Shown here piece by piece: positions 17,551-26,512 of a stretch of DNA of 64,000 bases (position 1 is its first letter; every line of letters begins with the position of its first letter). The position numbers and the translations under genes were made by a program. Source of the DNA: Polynucleobacter sp. MWH-Svant-W18. GTDB lineage: Bacteria > Pseudomonadota > Gammaproteobacteria > Burkholderiales > Burkholderiaceae. The stretch covers positions 1,426,001-1,490,000 of the forward strand of contig NZ_CP061293.1 of NCBI RefSeq assembly GCF_018687495.1, written 5' to 3'. Below the pieces are notes generated by a model. The model was not told the origin of the DNA, did not search any database, and was given only the letters and a program-made list of their open reading frames with translations.

Positions 17551-18950
17551 TCACTAAATTTATTAAGCGCATCTTGCGTCGTGACCCCATGGTCAGACAT
17601 ACCCAAGTGAATCAGTCTGGCGCACCAAAACGTATTGCCAAGAGAATCCATCGCATTGATCCGCATTTGCTTTCTAAAAATGCAGTCAAAGTTACTCACA
17701 CACTGCAACAGGCTGGATTCGAAGCATTTATTGTCGGTGGCGCTGTTCGTGATCTGGTTTTAGGAATTGGTCCAAAGGATTTTGACGTTGCTACCAACGC
17801 CACCCCCGATCAAGTGCAAAGACTTTTTCGTAAAGCGCGCTTAATTGGTCGTCGCTTTCAGATTGTTCATGTCACCTTTTTTGGTAAAGGCCATCCTGAA
17901 ATTATTGAAGTCTCCACTTTCAGGGCCCTACTCGATAACGCTGGTGACCATGTTGCGGAAAGCGGTCGTATTCTGCGCGATAACGTTTGGGGCTCACAAG
18001 GTGAAGATGCGGCAAGACGCGATTTCACCATCAACGCGATGTACTACGATCCCTCTACAGAAACTGTGCTCGATTACCACGGCGGCATGGCCGATATGGA
18101 AAAGAAAACCTTGCGCATGATTGGAGATCCTGCGAAACGCTACCGTGAAGATCCCATCCGCATGCTGAGAGCTATCCGCTTTGCTGCCAAAACTGGATTT
18201 CATTTAGATCCGGCGACACGCGCGCCAATCGCTAAGCTAAGCAATCTATTACATGACGTTCCTTCTGCCAGACTTTTTGATGAAATTCTTAAGCTCTTGA
18301 TGTCGGGATATTCTTGGGCTGCCATTCAAGGTCTGCGTGATGCAGGCTTACATCATGGTCTTTTGCCATTGCTAGATCACATCTTAGATAGTGGTGCTGA
18401 TTCTAAGGGCGCTAATGATTTCGTGAAATTGGCCCTAGCCAATACGGATCAACGCATTCAATCCGGTAAAAGTGTTTCTGCAGGATTCTTATTTGCCACC
18501 CTGCTTTGGCCAGATCTCCTGAAGAATTGGAAGGCCAATATTGCCAAAGGGATATCTAATATCCCGGCTCTACATGATGCGATGGACGACACGATTGCTA
18601 CGCAAAGCAGTGGGATGACGATTCAAAGACGCTTTGAGAGTGATATGCGCGAGATTTGGGCTATGCAACCCCGTTTCGAAAAACGCGTCGGTCGCTACCC
18701 CTATCGCCTGATTGAATCGCCACGGTTTAGGGCTGGTTATGACTTTATGCTCCTGCGTTGTGCGACTGGCGAACAAGATTCTGCCCTAGGGGAGTGGTGG
18801 ACCAGCTTTATCGCCGCAGACCCAGCAGGTCAAGATGCCTTGATGGCCAGCGCCAAGACTGAGCTAGGGAGCAGCGCCACATCTCCAGCAAAGCGTCGTC
18901 GTCGCAGAAAACCTAAAACTACTACGCCTCCAGAAACTTCAGCAAGCTAA
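17547..18950 (+). CDS. pcnB: poly(A) polymerase I
   Basis: PcnB adds 3' poly(A) tails that promote RNA decay. The 467-residue product has the class II nucleotidyltransferase core: VGGAVRDLVLG (residues 63-73) and the DFD metal site (residues 78-80), then RRDFTINAMYYD and EDPIRMLRAIRFAAK. The C-terminal tail (KRRRRRKPK) is strongly basic, as in PcnB and unlike CCA-adding enzymes. It begins inside the HAD gene stop and lies 52 nt before folK. Confidence 0.95.
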   Translation: MITKFIKRILRRDPMVRHTQVNQSGAPKRIAKRIHRIDPHLLSKNAVKVTHTLQQAGFEAFIVGGAVRDLVLGIGPKDFDVATNATPDQVQRLFRKARLIGRRFQIVHVTFFGKGHPEIIEVSTFRALLDNAGDHVAESGRILRDNVWGSQGEDAARRDFTINAMYYDPSTETVLDYHGGMADMEKKTLRMIGDPAKRYREDPIRMLRAIRFAAKTGFHLDPATRAPIAKLSNLLHDVPSARLFDEILKLLMSGYSWAAIQGLRDAGLHHGLLPLLDHILDSGADSKGANDFVKLALANTDQRIQSGKSVSAGFLFATLLWPDLLKNWKANIAKGISNIPALHDAMDDTIATQSSGMTIQRRFESDMREIWAMQPRFEKRVGRYPYRLIESPRFRAGYDFMLLRCATGEQDSALGEWWTSFIAADPAGQDALMASAKTELGSSATSPAKRRRRRKPKTTTPPETSAS

Positions 18951-19002
18951 GCAGACTTCAAAGAAATTCAGTAAAGTAGTTTCATCTTGGGTTTGGAATC
19001 TT

Positions 19003-19530
19003 ATGGCAAGAGCTTTTATTGGATTTGGTGGAAATATCGGCGATACACGTCAGCTCATTACTGACGCAATCGTATGCTTAGCACTGCGCTCTGAATTGCA
19101 AATTCTTACAAAAAGCTGCTTTTATCAAAGTGCGCCTGTGGAAGCGACAGGTGGTGACTATATCAACGCCGTCATTGAAATCGAAACTGAACTTAGCCCA
19201 TACGGCTTATTGCATGTTTGCCAAGCCATTGAACAGCAGTTTGGTAGAGAGCGTCCATACTCAAATGCGCCCCGCACGCTCGATCTCGATATCCTCTCTT
19301 TTGAGGGCGTCACTCAAAATGAAACTGAGCTGATGTTGCCCCACCCCAGAATTATCGAGCGCTCTTTTGTTCTCCTTCCCCTCCTGGAAATAGCCCCTGA
19401 TTTTTTCTTACCCAATTTAGGGGAACTCAAAGCCTATCTCCCTAAAGTAGCCCACCAAAGAATCGAAAAACTCCCCTGCAGGAACTGCAATTGCGGAGAA
19501 AAAGACGTTTATAGCCAATCGGCGCATTAA
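19003..19530 (+). CDS. folK: 2-amino-4-hydroxy-6-hydroxymethyldihydropteridine pyrophosphokinase
   Basis: FolK pyrophosphorylates the pterin precursor in folate synthesis. The 175-residue product shows IGFGGNIGDTRQLI at the N-terminus, SAPVEATGGDYINAVIEIET, then the RPYSNAPRTLDLDILSF signature with the magnesium-binding aspartates and LPHPRIIERSFVLLPLLEI. Length is normal with a short cysteine-containing tail (PCRNCNCGEKD), which is unusual for the family. PanB follows after 17 nt. Confidence 0.95.
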   Translation: MARAFIGFGGNIGDTRQLITDAIVCLALRSELQILTKSCFYQSAPVEATGGDYINAVIEIETELSPYGLLHVCQAIEQQFGRERPYSNAPRTLDLDILSFEGVTQNETELMLPHPRIIERSFVLLPLLEIAPDFFLPNLGELKAYLPKVAHQRIEKLPCRNCNCGEKDVYSQSAH

Positions 19531-19535
19531 TTCAT

Positions 19536-19541
19536 TAAACT
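19536..19541 (+). promoter_or_regulatory. -10 element of panB, leaderless geometry
   Basis: TAAACT ends 6 nt before the panB ATG, and no Shine-Dalgarno is present. TAGCCA (4 of 6) lies 18 nt upstream. It could give panB its own transcript although folK is only 17 nt away. Confidence 0.3.
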
Positions 19542-19547
19542 CTCGCC

Positions 19548-20366
19548 ATGAGTTACTTACAAGGCGATAAGCCAATTACCATCACCAAACTACTCTCAAT
19601 GCATGCTGAGGGTGAAAAAATCACCATGCTAACTGCATATGATTCGACCATGTCCGCACTATTAAATCGTTGCGGGGTTGAATCTATCCTGATTGGTGAT
19701 TCTCTAGGAAATGTGATTCAAGGTTATTCCAGCACCACCCCCGTGACCATTGAACAAATGGCTTATCACACCGAATGTGTGGCACGTGCAAATACTCAAG
19801 CATTTTTAATTGCTGATTTGCCGTTTGCTAGTTATGGTGACCCTGTTCAAGCTCTAGACTCTGCTGCCGAGCTCATGCGTGCTGGTGCTGATATGGTTAA
19901 GCTTGAAGGTGGCGGAGATTGGCAAGTTGAGATCATTGAGTACTTAGTGGAGCGAAGTGTTCCGGTGTGTGCCCACCTTGGTTTATTACCCCAGTCAGTT
20001 CATCTCTTGGGTGGTTACAAGGTCCAAGGTAAATCAAAGGATGCTGCTACGATCATGCTCGAACAAGCAATCGATTGCCAAGATGCAGGTGCACAGATGG
20101 TAGTACTTGAAGCAATTCCTTCGACTCTAGGTGAAAAGATTACTGCTGAACTTCATATTCCCACCATCGGAATTGGTGCGGGACCCGATTGCTCAGGTCA
20201 GGTATTGGTTCTGCAAGACATGCTGGGTATTAGCCCTGGTAGACCACCCAAGTTTGTCAAAAACTTTATGGATGGCCACCACTCCATTGAAGCCGCTATC
20301 AAAGCCTACGTACGCGAAGTCAAGTCCGGCAAGTTTCCCGGACTAGAAAACGCCTTTGCGGGCTAG
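19548..20366 (+). CDS. panB: 3-methyl-2-oxobutanoate hydroxymethyltransferase
   Basis: PanB makes ketopantoate from alpha-ketoisovalerate, the first committed step to pantothenate and CoA. The 272-residue product has [18 protein letters not shown], the metal-binding [40 protein letters not shown] and [15 protein letters not shown]. These cover the whole family. The stop shares the CTAG sequence at 20363-20366 with the stop of the convergent dnaJ. Confidence 0.97.
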   Translation: MSYLQGDKPITITKLLSMHAEGEKITMLTAYDSTMSALLNRCGVESILIGDSLGNVIQGYSSTTPVTIEQMAYHTECVARANTQAFLIADLPFASYGDPVQALDSAAELMRAGADMVKLEGGGDWQVEIIEYLVERSVPVCAHLGLLPQSVHLLGGYKVQGKSKDAATIMLEQAIDCQDAGAQMVVLEAIPSTLGEKITAELHIPTIGIGAGPDCSGQVLVLQDMLGISPGRPPKFVKNFMDGHHSIEAAIKAYVREVKSGKFPGLENAFAG

Positions 20367-21499
20367 TGGAAGAAGCTCTTCACACCCTCAAACCAACCTT
20401 TTTGCTGCGGATTGTGTTTATCCCCGCCAGACTTGAGGCTTGCATCAAACTTCTGCAGTAATTTCTTCTGCTCTTCATTCAGCTTGACAGGCGTTTCAAC
20501 CAGTACATGAACAAATAGATCGCCTACTAAAGTCGAGCGCAATCCTTTAATACCTTTATTGCGCAAGCGGAAGGTCTTGCCAGTCTGAGTGCCTTCTGGA
20601 ATCGGAAACTCCACTCGTCCTGAGAGTGTAGGCACTTCAATTTCAGCACCAATCGTCGCTGTAGCAAATGAGATTGGCATCTGCACATGCAAATCACTAC
20701 CATCACGCTCAAATACGGGATGGGGTTTGACGCGCACCTCTACATAAAGATCGCCAGATGGGCCGCCGTTGATGCCAGGCTCGCCATTACCGACTGAGCG
20801 AACGCGCATGCCATCATCAATGCCGGCTGGGATTTTGATTTCTAGGGTTTTTTGCTCTTTATGCTTACCAGTACCGTGACAAGTCTTGCAAGGCTTTGGA
20901 ATGTACTCACCAGTGCCGCGACATTTTGGACAGGTTTGCTGCATCGAGAAGAAGCCTTGCTGTACCCGAACTTGACCATGGCCATCACAGGTAGGGCATT
21001 TCTCTGCTTTTGTTCCAGGCTCTGCGCCAGTGCCATGACAGGGTTTGCAATTGCTCCAGCTAGGCACCCGAATTTGAGTGGTATACCCTTCAGCAGCCTG
21101 CTCAAGAGTAATGTCCATGTTGTAGCGTAAATCAGCGCCTTTATAGACTTGTGGGCCGGATTGACGACCGCCACCTTGACCAAAAATATCCCCGAAGATA
21201 TCGCCAAACGCATCAGCAAATCCACCGCCGCCGAAGCCACCGCCGCCAAAGCCGCCACCCATCGATGGGTCTACGCCAGCATGGCCATACTGGTCATAAG
21301 CAGCACGCTTATTAGGATCGGTTAGCGTTTCATAAGCCTCTTTAGCTTCTTTGAATTGGGCTTCAGCTGTTTTGCTATCGGGATTGCGATCCGGGTGATA
21401 CTTCATTGCCAACTTACGATAAGCTTTTTTTAGCTCTTCTTCGCTGGCACCTCTTGTTACACCAAGCACTTCATAAAAATCGCGTTTACTTTTAGGCAC
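20363..21499 (-). CDS. dnaJ: chaperone protein DnaJ
   Basis: DnaJ delivers unfolded proteins to DnaK and stimulates its ATPase. The 378-residue product has the J domain with HPD at residues 35-37, a long Gly/Phe-rich linker (about 78-110) and four CxxCxGxG zinc motifs ([32 protein letters not shown]), followed by the two C-terminal substrate-binding beta domains. Translation starts at GTG with AGGA upstream. It follows dnaK after 100 nt that include a strong hairpin without a T run. Confidence 0.97.
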   Translation of the reverse strand: MPKSKRDFYEVLGVTRGASEEELKKAYRKLAMKYHPDRNPDSKTAEAQFKEAKEAYETLTDPNKRAAYDQYGHAGVDPSMGGGFGGGGFGGGGFADAFGDIFGDIFGQGGGRQSGPQVYKGADLRYNMDITLEQAAEGYTTQIRVPSWSNCKPCHGTGAEPGTKAEKCPTCDGHGQVRVQQGFFSMQQTCPKCRGTGEYIPKPCKTCHGTGKHKEQKTLEIKIPAGIDDGMRVRSVGNGEPGINGGPSGDLYVEVRVKPHPVFERDGSDLHVQMPISFATATIGAEIEVPTLSGRVEFPIPEGTQTGKTFRLRNKGIKGLRSTLVGDLFVHVLVETPVKLNEEQKKLLQKFDASLKSGGDKHNPQQKGWFEGVKSFFH

Positions 21500-21528
21500 G
21501 GCCTATTCCTCTCAACAACCTGAATGAC

Positions 21529-21553
21529 ACAAGTCGGCACGAGGCCGACTTGT
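21529..21553 (-). promoter_or_regulatory. perfect hairpin between dnaK and dnaJ
   Basis: ACAAGTCGGC and GCCGACTTGT pair over 10 bp around a 5-nt loop. On the minus strand no T tract follows, so it is a weak terminator at best. An mRNA stability or processing element that sets the DnaK to DnaJ ratio is more likely. Confidence 0.6.
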
Positions 21554-21599
21554 TATTTAAGTACATCAAAACTACCTTATAAGATTTCCAATGACTTGA

Positions 21600-23534
21600 T
21601 TATTTCTTGTCATCAACCTCTTTAAAGTCAGCATCAACCACATCAGCATCGGGTGCTGCTCCAGGAGCGGCACCACCAGGAGCTGCACCAGCTGCGGCAC
21701 CTGCTTTAGCCTGTTCAGCAGCCATGACTTTCTCGCCCAGCTTCTGACTCGCTTTACCCAAAGCCTCAGTCTTCGCTTCAATCACTTCTTTATCGCTGCC
21801 TTTAATTGCTTCGTCCAACTCCTTGAGAGCGACTTCAATTGCTTCTTTTTCAGAGGTCTCTAATGCAGCGCCATGCTCCTCCAAGGCTTTCTTAGTGGAG
21901 TGAGCCAAGGCATCCGCAGTATTGCGTGCCGTTACCAACTCAAGCGCTTTCTTATCTTCAGCTGCATTAGCTTCGGCGTCTTTCACCATGCGCTGAATTT
22001 CTTCTTCGGTCAAACCAGAGTTTGCCTTGATGGTGATCTTGTTCTCTTTGCCAGTAGTTTTGTCTTTTGCAGTCACGTGCAAAATACCGTTAGCATCAAT
22101 ATCAAAGGTCACTTCAATTTGTGGCATACCGCGCTGGGCAGGTGCAATCCCTTCCAGGTTAAATTCACCGAGCAACTTGTTTGCAGCAGCCATCTCGCGC
22201 TCACCCTGGAAGCACTTAATAGTTACAGCTGGCTGATTGTCTTCCGCAGTGGAGTAAACCTGTGAATGCTTGGTAGGAATGGTTGTGTTCTTAGGAATCA
22301 TCTTGGTCATTACGCCACCAAGGGTTTCGATACCCAATGACAACGGAGTAACGTCCAAAAGCAATACGTCTTTACGATCGCCAGACAATACAGAACCTTG
22401 AATTGCAGCACCAACAGCCACTGCTTCATCTGGGTTTACGTCTTTGCGTGGCTCTTTACCAAAGATTTCTTTTACTTTGTCTTGTACTGCAGGCATACGA
22501 GTTTGACCGCCGACCAAAATCACGTCGTCGATATCCGCCACGTTCACGCCAGCATCTTTAATGGCAGTTAAGCAAGGACCAGCAGTACGATTAATCAGCT
22601 CTTCAACCAATGACTCCAACTTGGCACGAGTCAACTTCAAGTTCAAATGCTTCGGACCGCTAGCGTCAGCCGTCACGTAAGGCAAGTTAATTTCGGTTTG
22701 TTGTGCAGATGACAACTCGATTTTGGCTTTTTCAGCAGCGTCTTTCAAACGTTGCAATGCCAAAACGTCTTTACTCAAATCAACGCCTTGCTCTTTCTTG
22801 AACTCAGCAATGATCCAGTCAATGATGCGTTGGTCAAAGTCTTCACCGCCCAAGAAAGTATCGCCGTTAGTGGAGAGCACTTCAAATTGCTTTTCGCCAT
22901 CTACGTTTGCAATTTCAATGATTGAAACGTCGAATGTACCGCCGCCTAAGTCATATACAGCAATCTTGCGATCCACTTTGTCTTGCTTATCTAAGCCGAA
23001 CGCTAATGCAGCTGCAGTTGGCTCATTGATGATACGTTTTACATCTAAGCCTGCGATACGACCAGCATCTTTGGTTGCTTGACGTTGGCTATCGTTAAAG
23101 TAAGCAGGAACAGTAATCACCGCTTCAGTAACCTCTTCACCGAGATAGTCTTCAGCAGTCTTTTTCATCTTGCGCAAAATTTCTGCAGAAACTTGCTGTG
23201 GGGCCATTTTTTTATCGCGCGCTTCAACCCAAGCATCACCATTGTCCGCTTGAACAATTGCGTAAGGCATGAGGCCAATATCTTTTTGTACTTCAGGATC
23301 GGTAAATTTACGACCCATCAAGCGCTTCACTGCGTAAATTGTATTTTTAGGGTTTGTCACTGATTGACGCTTTGCTGGCGCGCCAACCAATACTTCGCCA
23401 TCTTCAACGTAAGCGATGATGGATGGAGTTGTGCGAGCGCCTTCTGCATTCTCGACAACTTTAGGTGCATTGTTTTCTACAACTGAAACGCACGAGTTAG
23501 TGGTTCCTAAGTCGATTCCGATAATCTTTCCCAT
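21600..23534 (-). CDS. dnaK: chaperone protein DnaK (Hsp70)
   Basis: This 644-residue ATP-dependent chaperone starts with [18 protein letters not shown]. It shows [26 protein letters not shown] and [11 protein letters not shown] in the ATPase domain, the [13 protein letters not shown] linker region, a substrate-binding domain and an alanine, glycine and proline-rich tail ending in [11 protein letters not shown]. Length and order are standard. GGAG precedes the ATG. A sigma-32-type promoter lies 90-120 nt upstream, so the gene can be heat-induced independently of grpE, which has its own terminator. Confidence 0.98.
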   Translation of the reverse strand: MGKIIGIDLGTTNSCVSVVENNAPKVVENAEGARTTPSIIAYVEDGEVLVGAPAKRQSVTNPKNTIYAVKRLMGRKFTDPEVQKDIGLMPYAIVQADNGDAWVEARDKKMAPQQVSAEILRKMKKTAEDYLGEEVTEAVITVPAYFNDSQRQATKDAGRIAGLDVKRIINEPTAAALAFGLDKQDKVDRKIAVYDLGGGTFDVSIIEIANVDGEKQFEVLSTNGDTFLGGEDFDQRIIDWIIAEFKKEQGVDLSKDVLALQRLKDAAEKAKIELSSAQQTEINLPYVTADASGPKHLNLKLTRAKLESLVEELINRTAGPCLTAIKDAGVNVADIDDVILVGGQTRMPAVQDKVKEIFGKEPRKDVNPDEAVAVGAAIQGSVLSGDRKDVLLLDVTPLSLGIETLGGVMTKMIPKNTTIPTKHSQVYSTAEDNQPAVTIKCFQGEREMAAANKLLGEFNLEGIAPAQRGMPQIEVTFDIDANGILHVTAKDKTTGKENKITIKANSGLTEEEIQRMVKDAEANAAEDKKALELVTARNTADALAHSTKKALEEHGAALETSEKEAIEVALKELDEAIKGSDKEVIEAKTEALGKASQKLGEKVMAAEQAKAGAAAGAAPGGAAPGAAPDADVVDADFKEVDDKK

Positions 23535-23623
23535 AATGGCTCCAAAAAATTAAATTGCTTTGTTGTACTTCTGGTTGATGTTTGGTAACTCGCTTGAATT
23601 ACCGAAAATATTTCAATACCCAA

Positions 23624-23654
23624 TAAATGGGGTCTAAAAAGGGGAATTCAAGGG
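23624..23654 (-). promoter_or_regulatory. sigma-32 (RpoH) type promoter of dnaK
   Basis: On the minus strand CCCTTGAA and CCCCATTTA are separated by 14 nt between CTTGAA and CCCCAT. This is the heat-shock consensus with the spacing I recall for the E. coli dnaK P1 promoter. The start would be near 23618, giving a leader of about 84 nt. Confidence 0.85.
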
Positions 23655-23664
23655 CTGAAATAGG

Positions 23665-23688
23665 AAAAAGGCAGAAATCTGCCTTTTT
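23665..23688 (-). terminator. terminator downstream of grpE
   Basis: AAAAAGGCAG/CTGCCTTTTT form a 10-bp stem with a short A-rich loop and T runs on either strand. It lies 37 nt after the grpE stop and before the dnaK promoter, separating the two transcripts at least in part. Confidence 0.8.
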
Positions 23689-23724
23689 CATGTCATTTTT
23701 GGGGTTTTACCCCAATGATTGAGC

Positions 23725-24282
23725 TTATTTAGGGGCGCTGACGGTCACCAAGGCGGGTCTGAGCACACGGTCTGCCACGGTATAGCCCCGCTGAAGGATA
23801 GAAACCACGGTATTGGCATCCTGCTCGGAAGGAACTGAGGCAATCGCCTGATGGTGGTGGGGATCAAATTTATCACCTACCGCAGGGTTAATTTCTGTCA
23901 TCCGCCCTTTTTCGAAGGCAGATAAGAGTTGCTTCAAGGTAATTTCCAGACCTTCCTTGAAGGCCTTAGCATCAGTTGCATCAGTACTTAGCGCAGCATA
24001 AAGACTATCCGTTACCGGCACTAAATGTTCCGCAAAACTCTCAATTGCAAATTTGTGGGCCTTCGCAATATCCTCCACAGCACGACGGCGAATGTTTTCA
24101 CCTTCAGCTTTGGCGCGCAAGAAATTGTCCTGGAGCTCACCAATTTTTTCATTGAGCGCAGCAATCTCTTGCTCAGGTGTTTTTGGAACTGCTTGCGCTG
24201 TTGCCTCTGCAGTTGCTTCTACCGCAGGTTCAGCCGCAGCTTGGTCTTGCTCTGGAGAAGGGTTTTGATTTTCTTGTGTCAT
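23725..24282 (-). CDS. grpE: nucleotide exchange factor GrpE
   Basis: GrpE dimers release ADP from DnaK. The 185-residue product has an acidic, Ala/Glu-rich N-terminus and a coiled-coil helix around residues 35-85 ([28 protein letters not shown]). The C-terminal beta domain has the signature [14 protein letters not shown], then [24 protein letters not shown]. It lies between hemH and dnaK, has its own heat-shock promoter and is followed by a terminator. No Shine-Dalgarno is seen before the ATG. Confidence 0.96.
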   Translation of the reverse strand: MTQENQNPSPEQDQAAAEPAVEATAEATAQAVPKTPEQEIAALNEKIGELQDNFLRAKAEGENIRRRAVEDIAKAHKFAIESFAEHLVPVTDSLYAALSTDATDAKAFKEGLEITLKQLLSAFEKGRMTEINPAVGDKFDPHHHQAIASVPSEQDANTVVSILQRGYTVADRVLRPALVTVSAPK

Positions 24283-24327
24283 GGAGATGCATTCACTTTT
24301 CGATAATAGGGACGATTACTTTGCTAT

Positions 24328-24353
24328 GTGGGGCTAGTTTATTGAATTTCAAG
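24328..24353 (-). promoter_or_regulatory. sigma-32 (RpoH) type promoter of grpE
   Basis: CTTGAA and CCCCACAT on the minus strand have the same 14-nt spacer as the dnaK promoter. The -35 overlaps the hemH stop codon (TGA is part of CTTGAA). The leader would be about 40 nt. Confidence 0.75.
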
Positions 24354-25443
24354 TCTTGGCTTTTTCAGCTTGCTCAGCTCTTGCGGCACGTTGGGCAAGC
24401 TCCTCATTGGACTCAACGCCTAAAGACCATCCTAACAAATGCTGATAAGCAATATCGCTTAAGGCCTCGATCCACTTTGGATTGCTGTTTAAGCAGGGAA
24501 TATAGCGGTAATCATTGCCGCCATGATCCAGGAAGATTTCTTTAGCCTCCATTGCAATCTCTTCAAGAGTCTCCAAACAATCGGCCGGAAATCCTGGGCA
24601 AAAAATATCGAGTCGCTGACAACCTTCTTTTGCTAATTTTTCTACTGTAGGGGCGGTATAAGGCTTTAACCACTCCGCTTTACCAAAACGAGATTGAAAG
24701 GTCACGATGTATTGGCCTGGCTCAAGACCCAAAGACTCCCCAAGCAAGCGTCCCGTTTTAAGACATTCACAATGGTAGGGGTCACCCTTCATTAAATTGC
24801 GTTTTGGCAAACCGTGAAAGGACATCACAAAACGATCACCTCTTGCAAAATCAGGACGCCCATCTTTATCCCAGTGACTGAGAACTTGATCTCTCAATGC
24901 AGAGATATAAGCAGGGTTATCGTGATAATGCTTTACCAAGCGCAACTCTGGTTGATTGCGCCATGTGCCGAGCACCCGAAAGACTTCATCAAAGCTAGAT
25001 GCCGTCGTTGTGGCTGAATACTGTGGGTATAAGGGTAATAGCAATAAGCGCTCCATACCTTGCGATTGAAGACTTTGAAGGGCTTCCTGGGTCGACGGTT
25101 TGCCATAGCGCATCGCCAAATCCACTAAAACAGTATGGCCTTCGTTGGCAAATTTCTCACCAAGTTCTTTGGCTTGTAAGCGCGAGTAATGCATCAGAGG
25201 TGAGCCTAACTGAGGTAACCAAATTGATGCATATTTTTTGGCGGAGGCGCTACTGCGAATCGGCAAGATGATTCCATTTAATATGCACCACCAAATAATG
25301 CGGGGGATTTCCACTACGCGTGGATCAGAAAGAAATTCTTTTAAATACGCTCTCACCGCTTTAGGTGTTGGCGCAGAAGGCGTTCCTAAATTTAACAACA
25401 GCACTGCTGTTTTAGAAGCTCGTAAGTGTGGGTTTGGATTCAA
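24349..25443 (-). CDS. hemH: ferrochelatase
   Basis: HemH inserts ferrous iron into protoporphyrin IX, the last step of heme synthesis. The 364-residue product has LLLNLGTPSAPTPKAVRAYL at the N-terminus, LLPLYPQYSATTTAS, the active-site SFHGLPKR and TFQSRFGKAEWLKPYT, then LDIFCPGFPADCLETLEEI. The C-terminal 25 residues (EELAQRAARAEQAEKAK) form an extra charged helix. It lies 21 nt after hrcA on the same strand; the pairing of hrcA and hemH ahead of grpE is common in beta-proteobacteria. Confidence 0.96.
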   Translation of the reverse strand: MNPNPHLRASKTAVLLLNLGTPSAPTPKAVRAYLKEFLSDPRVVEIPRIIWWCILNGIILPIRSSASAKKYASIWLPQLGSPLMHYSRLQAKELGEKFANEGHTVLVDLAMRYGKPSTQEALQSLQSQGMERLLLLPLYPQYSATTTASSFDEVFRVLGTWRNQPELRLVKHYHDNPAYISALRDQVLSHWDKDGRPDFARGDRFVMSFHGLPKRNLMKGDPYHCECLKTGRLLGESLGLEPGQYIVTFQSRFGKAEWLKPYTAPTVEKLAKEGCQRLDIFCPGFPADCLETLEEIAMEAKEIFLDHGGNDYRYIPCLNSNPKWIEALSDIAYQHLLGWSLGVESNEELAQRAARAEQAEKAKT

Positions 25444-25464
25444 AGCGGTGCCTTTAATAATTGT

Positions 25465-26475
25465 TTAAGAGCTCAATGCGCCAGATAATAATTTCGATGT
25501 AATGTCGACAATTGGAATGACTCTGTCATACGCCATACGGGTTGGGCCAATCACACCCAAAGTACCAACAACTTGGCCATCTACGCTATAGGGCGCGCTG
25601 ATGACCGCTAAATCCTCATAGGGTAATAGATCACTCTCGCCGCCAATAAAAATTTGGATGCCATCTGCATGACTAGATACATCGAGCAATTGCATCAGTA
25701 CTGATTTTTGCTCCAACATATCGAACATCCTGCGCAACTTGTCAAGGTTTGAACTCAGTTCACCGACGTTAAGCAAACGACGTTCGCCTGAAAGTACCAT
25801 CTCGCCACGACTCATATCGTAATCAGCGACACCCGTTTGAAGCGCCAAGGCCATCAAACCTGAAATGTCTGTTCGTAAATTATCTAGATCCGATTTGAGA
25901 TGCATACGCACTTGCTCAAAACTTTTACCAGCAAACTGAGAGTTGATGTAATTGCCAGCCTCAATCAATTGACTGGGGGTGTAATCCTGAGTGGTCGGCA
26001 GAATGCGATTTTGGACATCCCCTTCTGGGGTCACCATAATCAGCAAAATCTTACCTTCGCCTAGACGCAAAAACTCGATATGTTTAAAAACCTGAGCGCG
26101 CTTTGGAGTAATAACAACCCCAGCGAAATGGGTCAAATTAGACAAAATCTGCGCAGCAGAGTTCAAGACCCGCTGTGGCGAGTCTGGCAAGAGACCTTTT
26201 TCGACCTCACGGGCAGCCATCTCCTCAAGGGGTCGAACGGTCACCATGGTGTCGACAAACAAACGGTAGCCTTGTGGTGTCGGAATTCGGCCTGCAGAGG
26301 TATGCGGGCTGGTAACCAAGCCCATTTCCTCTAAATCCGCCATCACATTCCGAATGGTGGCTGCGGATAGGTCTAAACCTGAAAATCTGGATAGGGTTCG
26401 GGAACCAATAGGCTGACCCTCCTCGATATAGCGCTCGATGAGGGTTTTGAGTAAGGCGCGGGAACGTTCGTCCAT
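25465..26475 (-). CDS. hrcA: heat-inducible transcription repressor HrcA
   Basis: HrcA represses chaperone genes by binding the CIRCE inverted repeat and is kept active by GroEL. The 336-residue product has an N-terminal winged helix ([20 protein letters not shown], then [17 protein letters not shown] and [16 protein letters not shown]) and a GAF-like dimerisation domain ending in [18 protein letters not shown]. No CIRCE element is seen before grpE, dnaK or hrcA in this window. Its likely target is the groES-groEL promoter, which lies outside. It diverges from nadK with 37 nt between starts. Confidence 0.95.
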   Translation of the reverse strand: MDERSRALLKTLIERYIEEGQPIGSRTLSRFSGLDLSAATIRNVMADLEEMGLVTSPHTSAGRIPTPQGYRLFVDTMVTVRPLEEMAAREVEKGLLPDSPQRVLNSAAQILSNLTHFAGVVITPKRAQVFKHIEFLRLGEGKILLIMVTPEGDVQNRILPTTQDYTPSQLIEAGNYINSQFAGKSFEQVRMHLKSDLDNLRTDISGLMALALQTGVADYDMSRGEMVLSGERRLLNVGELSSNLDKLRRMFDMLEQKSVLMQLLDVSSHADGIQIFIGGESDLLPYEDLAVISAPYSVDGQVVGTLGVIGPTRMAYDRVIPIVDITSKLLSGALSS

Positions 26476-26497
26476 GATGGAAAGGATTTTATGCCTA

Positions 26498-26506
26498 TGG
26501 TTTAAT
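26498..26506 (+). promoter_or_regulatory. extended -10 promoter of nadK, leaderless geometry
   Basis: TGG followed by TTTAAT ends 6 nt before the nadK ATG at 26513, putting +1 exactly on the A of the start codon. No Shine-Dalgarno or good -35 is visible. Confidence 0.4.
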
Positions 26507-26512
26507 CGTTAT

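Noticed and set aside
20842..21258. Alternative 138-codon minus-strand frame within dnaJ
   Set aside because: Same-strand shadow of the Gly-rich and zinc-finger regions of dnaJ; low-complexity translation.
21873..22265. Open plus-strand frame of 130 codons opposite dnaK
   Set aside because: Antisense to conserved DnaK sequence; no family resemblance.
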